Source: Strix aluco (Eukaryota > Chordata > Aves > Strigiformes > Strigidae). From it: a DNA stretch of 64,000 nt. The stretch spans positions 48,862,828 to 48,926,827 of the forward strand of contig NC_133970.1 of NCBI RefSeq assembly GCF_031877795.1, given 5' to 3'. Of this stretch, positions 35,283-48,134 are shown piece after piece. The notes below the pieces were generated by a model. It was not told the origin of the DNA. It searched no databases and worked only from the letters and a program-made list of their open reading frames with translations. The number at the start of each line of letters is the position of its first letter. Within the stretch, counting starts at the first letter, position 1. Position numbers and translations under genes: made by a program.

Positions 35283-36195
35283 AAGGAGCTCAGAACTTGT
35301 TGAAATGAGGACCACATCTATCTCAGGCTGCCATAGACAACTCAACATAGTTGTCCTGCTGCTCTGTTGCCATGCCACATAAAATACTATAATTCACTGC
35401 AGGAAAAGAAAAAGTAGATATCCAGCAATTCTCCTTTCACCTGTGTATGTTAAAAAAGCTTGACTGGATTTTGTCACATATCAAAGTCAGTTTGCTGTAG
35501 ACAGTGTTGACACTAATGTACACAGTAAGGACTCTGAAGCTGACACACACACTGTTGTGGAGAAGGCTCACATGAAAGCCAAGACCACTTTGCCTGAGTG
35601 CCTAATCAAGAGCCTGAGTGTTGGCTGGATACATCCAAGAGTACCAGGACAGGTATTCAGTTTGCCCATCTTATGGACTACTCAGGCTGGCAATCTTGAA
35701 AAAGGAACATCAGACAGTAAATCTCTTTGTTTTACCTGGTTAATATGCCATTAATGTGAAAAGTTGCACAAGACATAGCTTTCTTCTGGTTCTCAGGTGA
35801 GGGAGTATGACTTGCAATGTTGCTGTGGGCATTTTAACTTTTTCTGCTCCTAACAACCAGCCGTACCCCTGCAGATTGCTCTTATTTCCCTAACTGCTCA
35901 TTTCAGTTGCCTTCATTTGTACATTCCAGGCAGTGACCATGCCAGAAGTTTTAAGAGCTAGTTAAAAATAATTATATCTCAGCAAATATAATAGTATACT
36001 CTCAGATGTTCAGTGAGAAACACTCCTTTCTTTCCCTTGCTCTCCTCTCTCACTACATGCATTTTCTCTTTTCTCACCTCCCCCTCAACTCCTTGAGCTT
36101 AGAAGGGATAACTGAAAATCTCAGTATTGCAGCAAACAAGTCAAAGCTGTCTGCCATCACCTGTCAGCAATAATTAATGTGAGCATTCTGCAACA
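35283..36195. other. Non-coding DNA
   Basis: Nothing supported was found here: no gene, no LTR boundaries. Confidence 0.45.
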
Positions 36196-36199
36196 GACA

Positions 36200-36311
36200 C
36201 ACGATGATTGCTCAAGAAGCATGAAGTCAGCAAAAATCTGTGAAAACTGGGGGAGAAGTAAAGGAGCACAACCACCAACTCAATTGGACAAGGGCGTTGG
36301 TGCACCCCCTT
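36200..36311 (+). mobile_element. LTR-D fragment (copy 3)
   Basis: About 110 bp match the middle of LTR-D1, including TGAAGTCAGCAAAAATCTGT and ACTCAATTGGACAAGGG, at lower identity than the other two copies. It is truncated at the right by another LTR-like segment. Confidence 0.7.
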
Positions 36312-36725
36312 TGTCATCCAAAAAGTGGATTCGTGCCCAGCGTGCCATAGCCCAATCTTAACACACTGAGGAGAGATATTGTATTTATTCAGACCTGGGT
36401 GCTCAGTGGACTTTTCCACAAATCAAGCACCCCAACAGCAGGTTTTCGTGCTTCTTCTATACACAAAAATCAGAGGTTAGTGCTTTTCCAAACACGCCTA
36501 TTAGATACTGATTGGTTAGTGATTACCATACAATTATATGGCTTCCATAATGCTTTGACTACTCTGCATGCTCAGGGGAAGGGTCTTAACCTGGGCAGGG
36601 GTCTCTTTGACCTGTGGGTGTGTTTTTTAGTATTATAATGGAGGTAGTTCACTGTCAGGACACTCAAAAGTTAAGCTTCGTTGCCAAGATAAGTAAGTGA
36701 ATAGTCACTTTGCCAGGTTGTCAAA
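36312..36725 (-). mobile_element. LTR-like segment (minus strand) abutting the LTR-D fragment
   Basis: On the minus strand it carries GCACCCAGGTCTGAATAAATACAA, an R-region-like block with an AATAAA, and ends GGATGACA at 36312. It probably inserted into LTR-D sequence. The right boundary is uncertain because no matching target duplication was found. Confidence 0.5.
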
Positions 36726-36761
36726 TAACTCATCGTCAACACAATCCCAGACATTCTGACA

Positions 36762-38236
36762 GAATCCCAGAATTATCTCGGTTGGAAAAGCCCTTGAAGA
36801 TCATCGAGTCCAACCATTAACCTCACCCTGACCGTTCCCAACTCCACCAGATCCCTCAGTGCTGGGTCAACCCAACTCTTCAACCCCTCTAGGGATGGGG
36901 ACTCCCCCTCTGCCCTGGGCAGCCCATTCCAACACCCAACAGCCCCTTCTGCAAAGAAATCCTTCCTAAGAGCCAGTCTGACCCTGCCCTGGCGCAGCTT
37001 GAGGCCATTCCCTCTTGGCCTGGCGCTGGTTCCTTGGCTCAAGAGACTCATCCCCCCTCTCTGCACCCTCCTTTCAGGGAGTTGGAGAGGGCCAGGAGGT
37101 CTCCCCTCAGCCTCCTCTTCTCCAGACTAAACCCCCCCAGTTCCCTCAGCTGCTCCCCATCAGACCTGTGCTCCAGACCCTGCACCAGCTCCGTTGCCCT
37201 TCTCTGGACACGCTTGAGTCATTCAATGGCCTTTTTGGAGTGAGGGGCCCAAAACTGAACCCACTCATCGAGGGGCGGCCTCACCAGGGCCGAGTACAGG
37301 GTCAAGATCCCTTCCCTGTCCCTGCTGGCCATGCTGTTGCTGATACAAGCCAGGATGCCATTGACCTTCTTGGCCACCTGGGCACACTGCTGGCTCATTA
37401 TCAATCAACCCCCCCAGGTCCCTCTCTGACTGGCAGCTCTCCAGCCACTCCTCCCCAGGCCTGGAGCGCTGCTGGGGGTTGTTGTGGCCCAAGGGCAGCA
37501 CCTGGTATTTGGCCTTATTGAAACTCCTCCAGTTGGCCTCAGCCCATCGCTCCAGCCTGGCCAGATCCCTCTGCAGAACCTCCCTACCCTCGAGCAGATC
37601 AACACTCCCACCCAACTGGGTGTCGTCTGCAAACTGACTGAGGGTGCACTCGATCCCCTCGTCTAGCTCATCAATAAAGATGTTAAACAGGAGTGACCCC
37701 AACACCGAGCCCTGGGGGACACCACTCGTGACCGGCTGCCAACTGGATTTAACTCCGTTCACCACAACTCTTTGGGCCCGGCCATTCAGCCAGTTTTTTA
37801 CCCAGCAAAGTGTGTGCCCATCCAAGCCTCGAGCAGCCAGTTTCACCAGGAGAATGCTGTGGGAAACGGTGTCAAAGGCCTTACTGAAGTCAAGGTAGAC
37901 AACATCCACAGCCTTTCCCTCACCCAATAAGCAGGTCGCCCTGTCGTAGAAGGAGATCAGGTTTGTCAAGCAGGACCTGCCTTTCATAAACCCATGCTGA
38001 CTGGGCCTGAGCATCTGGTTGTCCCGCATGTGCTGTGTGATGGTGCTCAGGATGAGCTGCTCCATCAGCTTCCCGGGCACCGACGTCAAGCTGACAGGCC
38101 TGTAATTTCCCGGATCATCCTTCCGACCCTTCTTATAGATGGGCGTCACATTGGCCAGTTTCCAATCTGTCGGGACCTCCCCGGTCAGCCAGGACTGCTG
38201 GGAAATGATGGAAAGTGGCTTGGCAAGCACCGCATC
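36762..38236 (-). mobile_element. CR1 LINE, 5'-truncated, with partial reverse transcriptase
   Basis: About 1.5 kb of CR1 ORF2 and 3' UTR on the minus strand. The RT frame (37,265-38,230, 321 residues) contains [13 protein letters not shown] (motif A), [13 protein letters not shown] (motif B) and FADDTQLGG (motif C). Downstream the protein continues in another frame ([20 protein letters not shown] at 37,219-37,404), showing a frameshift near 37,400. The endonuclease and N-terminus are missing by 5' truncation. The 3' end near 36,770 lacks clear octamer repeats. The element is inactive. Confidence 0.93.
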
Positions 38237-40497
38237 TCTTTATGGTCCAGGACATTCAACCTATTTTCTAGGGTTTGGCGATCAAAGCTTGTTGTTGATG
38301 GACTTCTTATCACTCAAAGTCTTGTTTGACCAAGCTTCAAAACCTCGTAATTGTCCCCATATGTGCAGTAACTATAGCTACTAGCACAGCTATTAATCAT
38401 GGCTACTAGCAAATGTGATGTATACTGTATCACCGGGATGTCTGCTCTTTCATGGAACAAGTTATTTTAATTAGGAAAGTATTCAAAATGTCATGGGAGC
38501 TATTAAAAATAAAAGACATGTCAGCAGTATAACTTTCAAACAGCCTCACAACTGACATGTGACTGTATCTGTATGATTAAGGTAGCATTTCCAAACAGAG
38601 GCATTTTTACACTTTACCATCAGAGTTGTGGTTTTTTTTACTAAGTATACATACAGTATAAAATCTAAATGTTTTTCAGTTCCAGGCAATTTAATGTAAC
38701 TTAATTTTTGAGTGGCCTGCTGTTATCAAAATCTTTCTCAATCTTGTTTTCAGAGTGAAAGGATAATCTTGTTAATTTGCTGATCTAGGATTTAGAAGCT
38801 CTGAACTCTGCATCCTGGTCTGACATGGACCATTCATAGCAGGAACACCATAATCCCTCTAGCTTTGGATCGTATGCAACCTGCTAACAGGGAACCTCCC
38901 TTATTTAGTATTTGCAGCATGGCAGCACTTGGTGTGCCACTGAAATACAAATAATAGATACTGTAGTGTGAGAGGAACCTAACAAAGTTGTAGAATTCTT
39001 GGTCATGTGCCAATATCTGCTGAAACACTTCAGGAAACGTGAGTGACAGATGCAGCTTGGTTGCCCAGCATGGGTTTAGGCTGCAGCAGCAAGTCAAGTC
39101 CAGCCACTGCTTCTGTTAGCAGGGCTGTCTGGTGGCTACTGTGATGTGACTAGCAGAGTGTGACTGGCCTTGGGGGACAGAAATAGCCATACCTTCAGCT
39201 TCTTGGATCTGATGAATTAGTCCTCCAGAACTGCTAGCTGACACCAGAGCTGCTGTGCTGCTCCCCTCCTTGCTGCTGAAGATCGCAGGCAAACCAGAAA
39301 CTGCTTACACCTAGCCGGAAAACAAGAAGAGATAAATCAAATGAAAAGGCAGTTCAGCTTCATAAACTGGATAGGTTTCCACACTTGCAGGCTTGTGGCA
39401 TATAAACATGATACGACATAGCTTTCTGGCAGAATGGCAAAAAAATTATCATACATGTTTTCATTAGCCATTCAGAACTCTCAGGGCTGGTACAGCCCTT
39501 TTGTGGACTTTGACATGCCACCTGCCTTACAAAAGACTGCAGTGCTGCACTTCATTGTTCAGGGGTGGTGAAGGGCACAATATGGTTGTGTTTTGATGTT
39601 TTCTTTCCTGTAAGCCAGTCTCAGGCCTATGAGAAACAAATATTTTGCCAATTTAGCCTGCCAATAAGAACAGGTGGTTGCACAGCTTCCTCTAAAAGGT
39701 ACAAAAAGCCACGCAGCCAAGGAGGCAAGAAAGGAATAAATAAAATTATGTGGGGACAAACTCAAGGACAGAAGCAGCTCAGGTGAATGGTTTTGTCCTC
39801 AGCACAAAACAGCTCATTACTGAAGGTACAAATGGAGGCAAATCCAAACATGGGAACCACATTTCAGTGGGATACAAACTGCAGCATGGGCAGAGTGATC
39901 TCTTTCTCATTTGTGATCAGTCTTAATAGCATTTATTGGCTTGTTTCTGCAAAGTGAACTTAAACATGAGTGCCAATATAAGGAAATGGTTCTCCAAAGT
40001 GCTGATCTGAGGCATTTGCATTATGTACTACCTTCTCCCATCCCCTGTAAGCTTTTCCTCTTCACTGAAGCACATCCATATTTGCTTTTCACACAATTCT
40101 CTCTCTACTCCCTCCCGCTATACCACTATCTACCTTCAGTCACCTCTACTTCTGCTTTCAAATACAGAGACTTAGAATTAAGTCAGTCAAATTATTAAAT
40201 ATTCTGCACATAAATTTTAAGTGTCAGGTGAACCAGATCAACCATCCATTTCTCTGACCCAACAGTCTGCAGGCATGTTTTGTTAGATTCTTTGCCCACT
40301 TTGCAGAATACAACTGAAGATTAGCACAATATATTATTGTATATTCAGAATAGATTTTCTTTCAGTTTGCCAGTTTCAGATCATTGTTTTCTCTGTGTAA
40401 CCCAATTAGGGAAAACATCTTTAACTCTGCTATTTCTTTATGTAGACACTTGTAAGTATGCTATCCCTGGTTAACCATAGATACCGGGTCCAAAAGT
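38237..40497. other. Non-coding DNA
   Basis: No gene or recognisable mobile element was found on either strand. Confidence 0.45.
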
Positions 40498-40953
40498 TCA
40501 TAGAATCACAGGATGGTTTGGGTTGGAAGGGATCTTAAAGCCCATCCAGTTCCAACCCCTTGCCCTGGGCAGGGTCACCTTCCACTAGCCCAGGTTGCCC
40601 AAAGCCCCATCCAACCTGGCCTTGAACCCTTCCAGGGAGGGGGCAGCCACAGCTTCTCTGGGCAACCTGTGCCAGGGCCTCCCCACCCTCACAGGGAAGA
40701 ATTTCTTCCTTAGATCCAACCTAAGTCTGCCCTCTGTCAGCTTAAACCCGTCACCCCTGATCCTTATGTTGGTGTCCCCAGAGCTGGACCCAGCACTGCA
40801 GGGGGGTCTCACAGAGTGGAGCAGAGGGGGAGAATCCCCCCCCTCACCCTGCTGCCCACACTGCTCTGGGTGCAGCCCAGCACACGAGTGGCTGGCTGGG
40901 CTGCGAGTGCAAGTTGCTGGCTCACAGGCAGTTTTCCACCCCCCAACCCCCCC
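40498..40953 (-). mobile_element. CR1 LINE fragment, 3' part of a split copy
   Basis: CR1 3' UTR and ORF2 C-terminal sequence on the minus strand, starting with CATAGAATCACAGGATGG (the reverse of the CR1 tail). It is interrupted at a C run and resumes at 41,322. Confidence 0.9.
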
Positions 40954-41321
40954 GTGGGGATTCGGAAGGATTCCCTGCGAGAAAATGGACATGTGAGCAA
41001 TCCTGCATATGAGCAAGACTGGTAAAGCCTCAGCTTCGGCAAGGACATAACCCGGAAAGAATGAAGAACCCAGGAAGTTAAACAACTTCAGGGTGTGGGT
41101 TTGGGCGGAGAAGGAACTTTGTACAATGTCGATGTGGCAGTTTTCATCCAATCAGAAGAGAGCTTAAGGCGCATGTGCAAAGCTAACTGTCCAATCAGAA
41201 AGAATTATACCATGTGATTATATCATGTGATTCTCACCAGCATTATAAAAGGCTTGCTTCACTACAATAAAATTGGTATTGCTTGATCACATTGATCGTG
41301 TGCATGCCCATATCTCCCACA
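40954..41321 (+). mobile_element. LTR-like insertion splitting the CR1 copy (LTR-H)
   Basis: About 368 bp, foreign to CR1, begin near GTGGGGATTCGG and end ATATCTCCCACA. They contain two CCAATCAGAA boxes (about 41,147 and 41,192), TATAAAA at 41,244-41,250 and AATAAA at 41,266-41,271, in the correct LTR order on the plus strand. The flanks are C runs (seven and six Cs), consistent with a CCCCCC duplication, though the exact ends are ambiguous. Confidence 0.7.
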
Positions 41322-41612
41322 CCCCCCAAGCCCTTCTCCTTGGGGCTGCTCTCCAACCACCCCTTGCCCAGCCTGGGTTTGTGCTTGGGATTGCCCTGAC
41401 CCATGGGCAGGACCTTGCCCTTGGCCTTGTTGAACTCCATGAGGTTTGCCCTTTCCCCCCTCTCCAGCCTGCCCAGGTCCCTCTGGATGGCACATCCCTT
41501 CCCTCCAGCGTGTTACCGCAGCACACAGCTCGGTGTCGGCGGGGAACTTGCTGAGGGTGCCTCGATCCCACTGTCCATGTCCCCAACAGAGACGTTAAAG
41601 ATGTTCTGCTAA
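41322..41612 (-). mobile_element. CR1 LINE fragment, 5' part of the split copy
   Basis: It continues the CR1 ORF2 sequence after the LTR-H insertion on the minus strand. It includes a region encoding an EFNKAKGKVLPMGQGNP-like block. It is 5'-truncated near 41,612 and has frameshifts. Confidence 0.85.
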
Positions 41613-44600
41613 ATTTCCCTGTGAGGGAAATTTGGATGACAGCCATCTCTCTACCAGGATGTAAATAGCATCATACGCTCTCATCGAGCCTAATTCCAAC
41701 TGCAGAGAACTCTGAGTTTTCAGGAGATGGGACATCAGGCTCTGTAGCTGGTCTGCTCGGATGCAGAGGAGCTTTTTTGGCTTTGCAGCTGTGGAGATTT
41801 ATAAAGAATCAGTTTTCCCATGTTTCTCTTCCCAGAAGACTTCATTAAAGCATTACGACCAAGACAAGCAAGTGAGATACCTCTTCTGCTTTAGTCCAAT
41901 TCCTACAGAGTTGGAACATTTGTCAGACAGACATGGCCCACCTGACAAAGCAATCTGTAGCTAATGTGCAACCACACAGAAAACATGGGAGTAACACAAT
42001 GGCCCTTTAATTATGGGTGTAAGGACATTAGTAAAATAATAATAAGCTGAATGAGGACAAGAGGGTGGCACAAGATGTCTTAGCCTCATGCCATTGTCTC
42101 CATGTATACACACACTATCAAAGTTTGATACTCAATTGTTTCAGTAAGTCAAAGGATCCAAGGAAAGCAGGCAGGCTCTACAGAATAAACATCCCAAGAA
42201 CAGAGTACATCATCTTTCCATTTCCCAATACAGGGACTAGTTGTGGTTAATAACCATATAACTTGTCAGTAAAATAACAGGAGCACTGTATAAAGGTTAT
42301 TACCAACAATTCTTTCTCCTTCCCTTGCCCCCAAGTTTGCTAGCCATCAAAACCTCTTTTTTCTTTCTTTTCTAGAAAAGGTAGGCCCATCACTTTGAGT
42401 TTTATCCCTTGATAGTATATTAAGGGTTTTGCTGGGTAGAGGACAGTATAGCTTAGTTGTGAGGTACCTCTTAGCATGGAAAAGCCCTATGAACTTAAAT
42501 TGATCTTTCTTTGCTTGAAATTAGGGAAGATAAAGCATGCGCAACTGTCACATTTTAGTTATGTAGAATTAGAAAACTGATTGTGTCATAAAAGCAATGC
42601 CAAGATTAAAAGGAAATAACTAAAACAAATGCAAATATTTAAGATCCTACATTCTGACATAATTAAAGTGCCCTGATCTTCAAAACTGATGATTATCCAG
42701 TTCCTCCTTAAATTCTAAGACACCATATATTATTTAGCTATGATTTATCTATTGTACTTATTTATTTCTTTTAAATAAACAGGATAGGTATAATCTCACT
42801 GTAGGTAGCAGACTTGCTCAAGACTGAAATTTAATATTAATTGCAGAATTGAATAAACTTTAATTAAACAAAAAGAAATGTATTAGTTAACAAAAAAATT
42901 TCTTTTTAAAATGTATCAGTGTTAATCACAGAAAAAACCCAATATTTCTAGACGTTAATATTTCTAGAATCATGGGAAAGGAATCAATGCTACATAATCC
43001 TTATTATCCTTATTTAATTATGATGTTATATTTTTAATATGCCCTATAGAGGCACCTACCTGTAAAGCCAAACATTTTGATCTCCCTCTTGGAGTGCTCT
43101 TGTTGGAGCTTGTTTTGAGCTCTGAAGCTCACCCAGGAGGAAAATAAGATACCTTATGATTTTCCTCTTGCTCATGACTCCACTAAGATCACTTCAGAAC
43201 TTTCACTCCAGAGCATGGCAATATCATGCTTGGCTTTGCTGAGCATGTGAATAACCAGCCACAACAGTCCAGAATCATTTCTGTTTCATAAAGAAAACAT
43301 GAAAAATTTGTGTTTACAAAATGTGGGGAAAAAAACAGTTATGTGCTAAAAGCTTAAATATCTAAGAAGTTGCTGCAGCTGATGGCAGCCTAAGTAAGTT
43401 TAACACTGACTGTAGGTCAATGACATAAATGATGCCAAATACAGTCTGTTTAGAATTTCAGACACGCTCGAAGCACTGGTGAGAATTTCTTTTTTGAAAT
43501 TTGCCTAGCAGACAAGGCCCAAGAGTCAGGAAGTGGCAGAGCTGTTGTTCTCAGCCCAGTAGGCTGCAGAAAAAAAGTCAGAATTTCCCCTGAGGACTCT
43601 GGCTGCAGCCCAGCCTTTAGAAGACCTGCCAGTTCACCTAAGGGTAAAATCAAAGCTTTAAAAAAAGCCTATACAGCTTACAAAGAGGGAATCTCATTAT
43701 TAGGATAGCTTTTTGATATTTTAAGTTAGATCTGTGGCAAAGAAATCGCTGGAGTCTTGGAAAATCTGTATGTGCTTTGTATAATATCTTTCCTAACTCA
43801 GACACCACTGATGTAGCCAAGAGCTCTGAGCCGCTTGGCTGAATGCTGCTGTACCTGCTCGTGTTACCATGGAAATGGACATTGGCAAAAATAGGTTAAG
43901 AGCTTTAAAGTAATTACCAATATAATTAGCACTTTCACCTTTTTGGTGATTGACTCCCCCCAAAACCCCCAAATAGTGAAACCGTCCAATTCAGACTCAC
44001 CAATACAGCAATTAGTGTCTAAAGAGGCATCAGTTAACATGATCAATGTGGGAATGACACAAGAAAGGAAGGCATTGTTAGAGCTGGGAAACAGTAGATT
44101 CCTGTGACAACTTTTGCTTATTACTAATAAGAAACTCTTCTCCTTTGCTATGAGTCACTGTTCCAGTTTCACCCTTAATTAAATCAGAGTCAAGAGAAAG
44201 GGCACTAACATGAAGAGAAGCTCCCAGCTGAAGGAACTGAAGACAGGGAGGGGAAAGAATTCATTATAGCAACAAATCTTGAGATAAGAGAGGAAGAAAC
44301 CTCAACAGACATGCTGTAAGGCAGCCATACTGGGAAATCTAATTACCAGTGTTTTTCTTATTACACTGCAATTGTCTGAATTAAACACATCAGACAATAA
44401 AATGCTCGTCAGAGCAGTGCTACCCAGCCATTACACACATCTTTCATCCAGGCAGGAAGTGCATCACTTAGTACATTATGATCTGCATCAGTTTCTACAA
44501 CATTTCAAAAGCTATCAAAGCTCTCTTGCCTTTCTCAGCAACATCCCTTTTACCTACAGACAAGTCAGAAGGGAATTTTAGTTTGCAATATATAATTTTA

Positions 44601-46229
44601 TGCAGCTTCACTAAAAACACAATAGCCTGCTTGTATTCAGGTTGGATGCAGAACTCACCTTCAGTGACCAGTGAAGTGACTGTTTGTACAATGATTACTG
44701 CATCTAACAACATTAACATTTGGCTGGATACAGCCTGAAATGTTTTTTTTATGGTTATTTAGCAGAAAGAAGATGTACTTTCAGAAGGAACTGATGAATG
44801 TTCTGAAGAAAGTTAGGGCAAGATAGCAGGCATACTTTTGTAGTAACGTTCTTGCTTTACTAGTGGATTTTGACAATCTCTAAACACATATTGTAATTAA
44901 AAAAACATACTAATTTCCTTTGTTCATCTCATAGTATTCTTTCAGAGTCTCATGAGACTGTGGCCTGCCTATGGGCAAGGCTGGGCAACAGAGCCAAGGT
45001 CCAGGTAGAGCCATCTGAAATGATGCTGTGTCCCTAGGGATGTCTTTTGTGCAAGTCCTACTTGCTAGTGCATCCATTGCCCCTCACCTGTTCCCTTTGG
45101 AGTATCTTGTTACTTAAGTGTTGTCACACAGCCTAGTCACTGCACAACAGGGCTAATAAAGCTTCTTTGTACCTCCTGCCCCCATCTAAAGGTAGCAAGA
45201 TTCAACAGCAATAGGTGGTCTTTCACTTTGTTAGCTAAATACTGTTTTTTGCTTTAAGCTATGTATTGTACAGCTGTTTCTCATACATCTGGATTTTCAG
45301 GATCTTTTAAGATAACAAGTAGTTTTCTCTTACTTATTCAGTGCAGGATTTTTTCTTAAAGACACTGAAATCCAAAGTTGTTGTTATTCTTCATAGAAAT
45401 ATTGTTGAGATAAAAGATTATATCCATCAGATGCATTTGTCATAGTCTGTCTCCCTGCCTACTGCTGGTAAGTGTTTTCAAATGAATGTGAGGATTAGGC
45501 TAAGCTCTTCCTTTAAGGGCAAAACATCACTGTGGGTGGAACACTTCTCTGCTTTGACCATGATGACATAGACCTAACTGGCTGGACAGCTTCCTTCCAA
45601 TAGAGAGCCTCTGAGATATACGCACATGTGAGACACACATTTTATCATGGCTTGTTTCAGAGAAGACTGAGTTTTACCCCACAAAGAAAGACAGGTAGCA
45701 GCAAGAGCGGTGAAGATCATCCAGGCAGAGTGCTGGAGAGAACTGTCATGCCACGTGAGTCTGGCAGGAAGCACTGTGGCTTCTGGGGACTGTGTTTTGC
45801 TCCCACATTCAGTTTGGACAATGACACTATCTGCTCCAAATGCTCTGCGAAGCTTCCAAGATTCCTGGGGCTCCCTAGTTGCTACCCTGAGCCCTCCTGA
45901 ATGGCTCTCATTTCCCAGAAAAACAAGACAGTCAAGGTTCTTGGTAACAGCTTTACTTTCTTCAAAGTCTACTGCCAAATGTGTTCACTAACTAGCTTAA
46001 AAAAGTTAAACACATGCAGAAAACCCACTGATGTTTGCATTAGCCAAGTAACATTCTTTAGCAATAAGAGGGTCACAGCTGATACAGCCATGGTGTGTTG
46101 CATAGGCCAGCAGAGCTACACCAGATTGAGTTCCAAGGCAAGTACTCAAAGAGTTAGGAGGTGCTATAACTAAGGTATATAAGGTTAGGAAGTGCATAAT
46201 TACATTCAACCATAATTACACTCACTGGT
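41613..46229. other. Non-coding DNA
   Basis: I recognised no genes or LTRs in about 4.6 kb. Frames such as 45,574-45,978 (134 codons, minus) have no known domains and overlap plus-strand frames of similar length, so they are treated as chance. Confidence 0.45.
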
Positions 46230-46806
46230 TGTAAGGAACTGAAGGAGTTAATGCCTCAAGCATTCATCAACATGAAAAGCCTCAATGACAAATTGTGGCC
46301 TTTGTGGTTAGTCTAAGGAATTAATTATCTGCCTAGGGAAGCACAGAGTGTATCAAAGGGTGCATGGCTGAGTAAAACCATATGTTCAGGTTAATGTCTA
46401 CAGCTTAATTTATGACTATAGCCTCAAAGAAGAGCTGAAAGACTGATAAGAGAGAAAACACCCAATACCAGATGGAGCTAATGACTGGATAATTGCCCAA
46501 GAAACAAAACCTGAGGAAAAGGTAAAGGTGGGCAGGGTGAGTACAACCACCGACTCAATTGGACAAGGGGTGGTGCACCCCATTCCCCCCAACGCATGCG
46601 CAGAACCCCTGCTCCACCTTTTCCTCGTCTCTCATGGGAATGAGTTTGTGGAATCCCTGCCCCTCCTCGTCTAGTATGCTAATCAGCTGATAAGATGAGC
46701 TTAAAAGGCGACAGAAACTTTGCTGGGTGTGCACCCACCACCTGAGACAGATCTGGATCTAGGGGTGCTGATCTGGATTGCTTTGACCCTCTCCCTCTCC
46801 TCTCCC
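46230..46806 (+). mobile_element. Solo LTR, family D, truncated copy 2 (LTR-D2)
   Basis: It begins TGTAAGGAACTGAAGG like LTR-D1 and loses its 3' end after the CTCTCCTCTCC pyrimidine tract. About the first 290 bp are clearly diverged from LTR-D1, with substitutions and indels. The stretch from 46,524 to about 46,794 differs from 10,691-10,960 at about one base plus a small pyrimidine-tract indel. Confidence 0.85.
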
Positions 46807-47514
46807 ATATGCTCCATAACCAGAAAGGTGTTCATTCTTTTATCTCTGTAATTCTATTAAGCTATATGTGTAAGGTGTTACTGCAACCTACATATTACAG
46901 TTATGAATTCCAGGAACTAGGCTTGATGAAAGGAGACATTGGTGAAGAGAGCAATGAAAGACTAGCAGCCCTACAGGGTAGAATTGAGGTTGTGTTGCCT
47001 TAACTGTGCTTTGAAAAAACATGAACTTGTTTTTGGAGAAGCATGGACTACACTTAAATGGTTTATATTTCAATGTATAGCCATAATATATATAAAACCT
47101 ACTGTTTCATAACAAAATCTTTGCATTTATTAGTATCACAAAGGAGAGATGCTGACATAAGGACTTTACCAATAGTCATGCATAAAACTCCTTTTCAATT
47201 ATATGCCTGGTTTTGGATATACACAGAACTATATGTTATATGCTGGTATAAATTTTATGCTGCTCTTGAAGGGGCTGCAATAACATAAAATGTATTATGA
47301 TGGCTGCATTTGGAAGTTGCAAACTCTACTACTCCTCTGGCTTGCACATACCTTCTGCCAAATCTACTACTACTGCTGCCAAGATCATTCTTCTCTTTCA
47401 AGATAGAATCAGACAGCATTGCCTTACAACAATATATAGCTTATACAGAAGAGCATCATGACCTATCCACATTTGTGTTTTAGAGAAAGAACAAAAGTTA
47501 AGAAAGGAATAAAC
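46807..47514. other. Non-coding DNA with one possible exon
   Basis: Mostly AT-rich. A plus-strand segment at about 46,913-46,977 looks exon-like: AATTCCAG acceptor, an open reading ELGLMKGDIGEESNERLAAL, then CAGG|GTAGAA. I do not recognise the protein, and the chance of coincidence is high. Confidence 0.3.
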
Positions 47515-47519
47515 CCCCT

Positions 47520-47876
47520 TGTCCTGGTTTAGCCAGGACAGGGTTAAGTTTCCCCAGCAGTGGGGGGAAGCTCTAGCCGGGTTATTCAATACCATGCTGA
47601 TGTCACATCCTGGCGCCTAAGCGCAGCATTGAGGGACAGTCGTTATCGGTTATCGTGTGTGTTATGCGATCTCTCTGCTCTCCCTGCTGTATCGGTAGAT
47701 ACCTTGCTCTGTTCATTGTTATTACTGTTACTGTTACTGTTGTTTGTTGCGTTGCTATTGCACTGTTGTATTAAACCTGTCCTTATCTCAGCCCCGGGGT
47801 TTGTATTTCACTCCCTTTGTGGGGGAGGGGCAGCAGCCACGTGGTCTCGGACCCTGGCAGGGACTAAACCACCACA
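47520..47876 (+). mobile_element. Solo LTR, family E (ERV-L type)
   Basis: A 357-bp LTR that begins TGTCCTGGTTTAGCCAGGAC and ends GACTAAACCACCACA. It is flanked by perfect 5-bp duplications CCCCT (47515-47519 and 47877-47881). The terminal AAACCACCACA is identical to the 3' terminus of ERV-A's LTR, which supports membership in the same broad group. A polyadenylation-like ATTAAA lies near 47,770. Confidence 0.9.
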
Positions 47877-48134
47877 CCCCTGAACCAACAATTTTAAAAA
47901 GCAAAAATAATTAAAAAAACCTCTGTGCCCCCACTGACTTAGACCTATTTTTACCCTGCTTTATTTGTGTTTGTCAAGAGTCACATTCCTAGCTTGATGC
48001 ATTAAGAAGCTGTCAGGAAACAAGTACTGTAGAAAAAGAGGAACTATTCCTTGCTTGGAATGTAAGTCTTGGATACTGCCACCAAAATACACAGAAGGAA
48101 AGAAAAGCAGAATAACAGAAAAACTACCAGGTAC

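Noticed and set aside
40585..41151. 188-codon minus-strand frame
   Set aside because: It runs across the CR1/LTR-H junction; the protein is a chimera of repeat sequence.
45574..45978. 134-codon minus-strand frame
   Set aside because: No known domain; plus-strand frames of about 90 codons overlap it. There are no splice or promoter features to support a gene.
38237..48134. Cyclophilin-domain exons of PPWD1 expected left of 48.1 kb
   Set aside because: I looked for the conserved isomerase blocks on the minus strand and found none, so no further exons are claimed.
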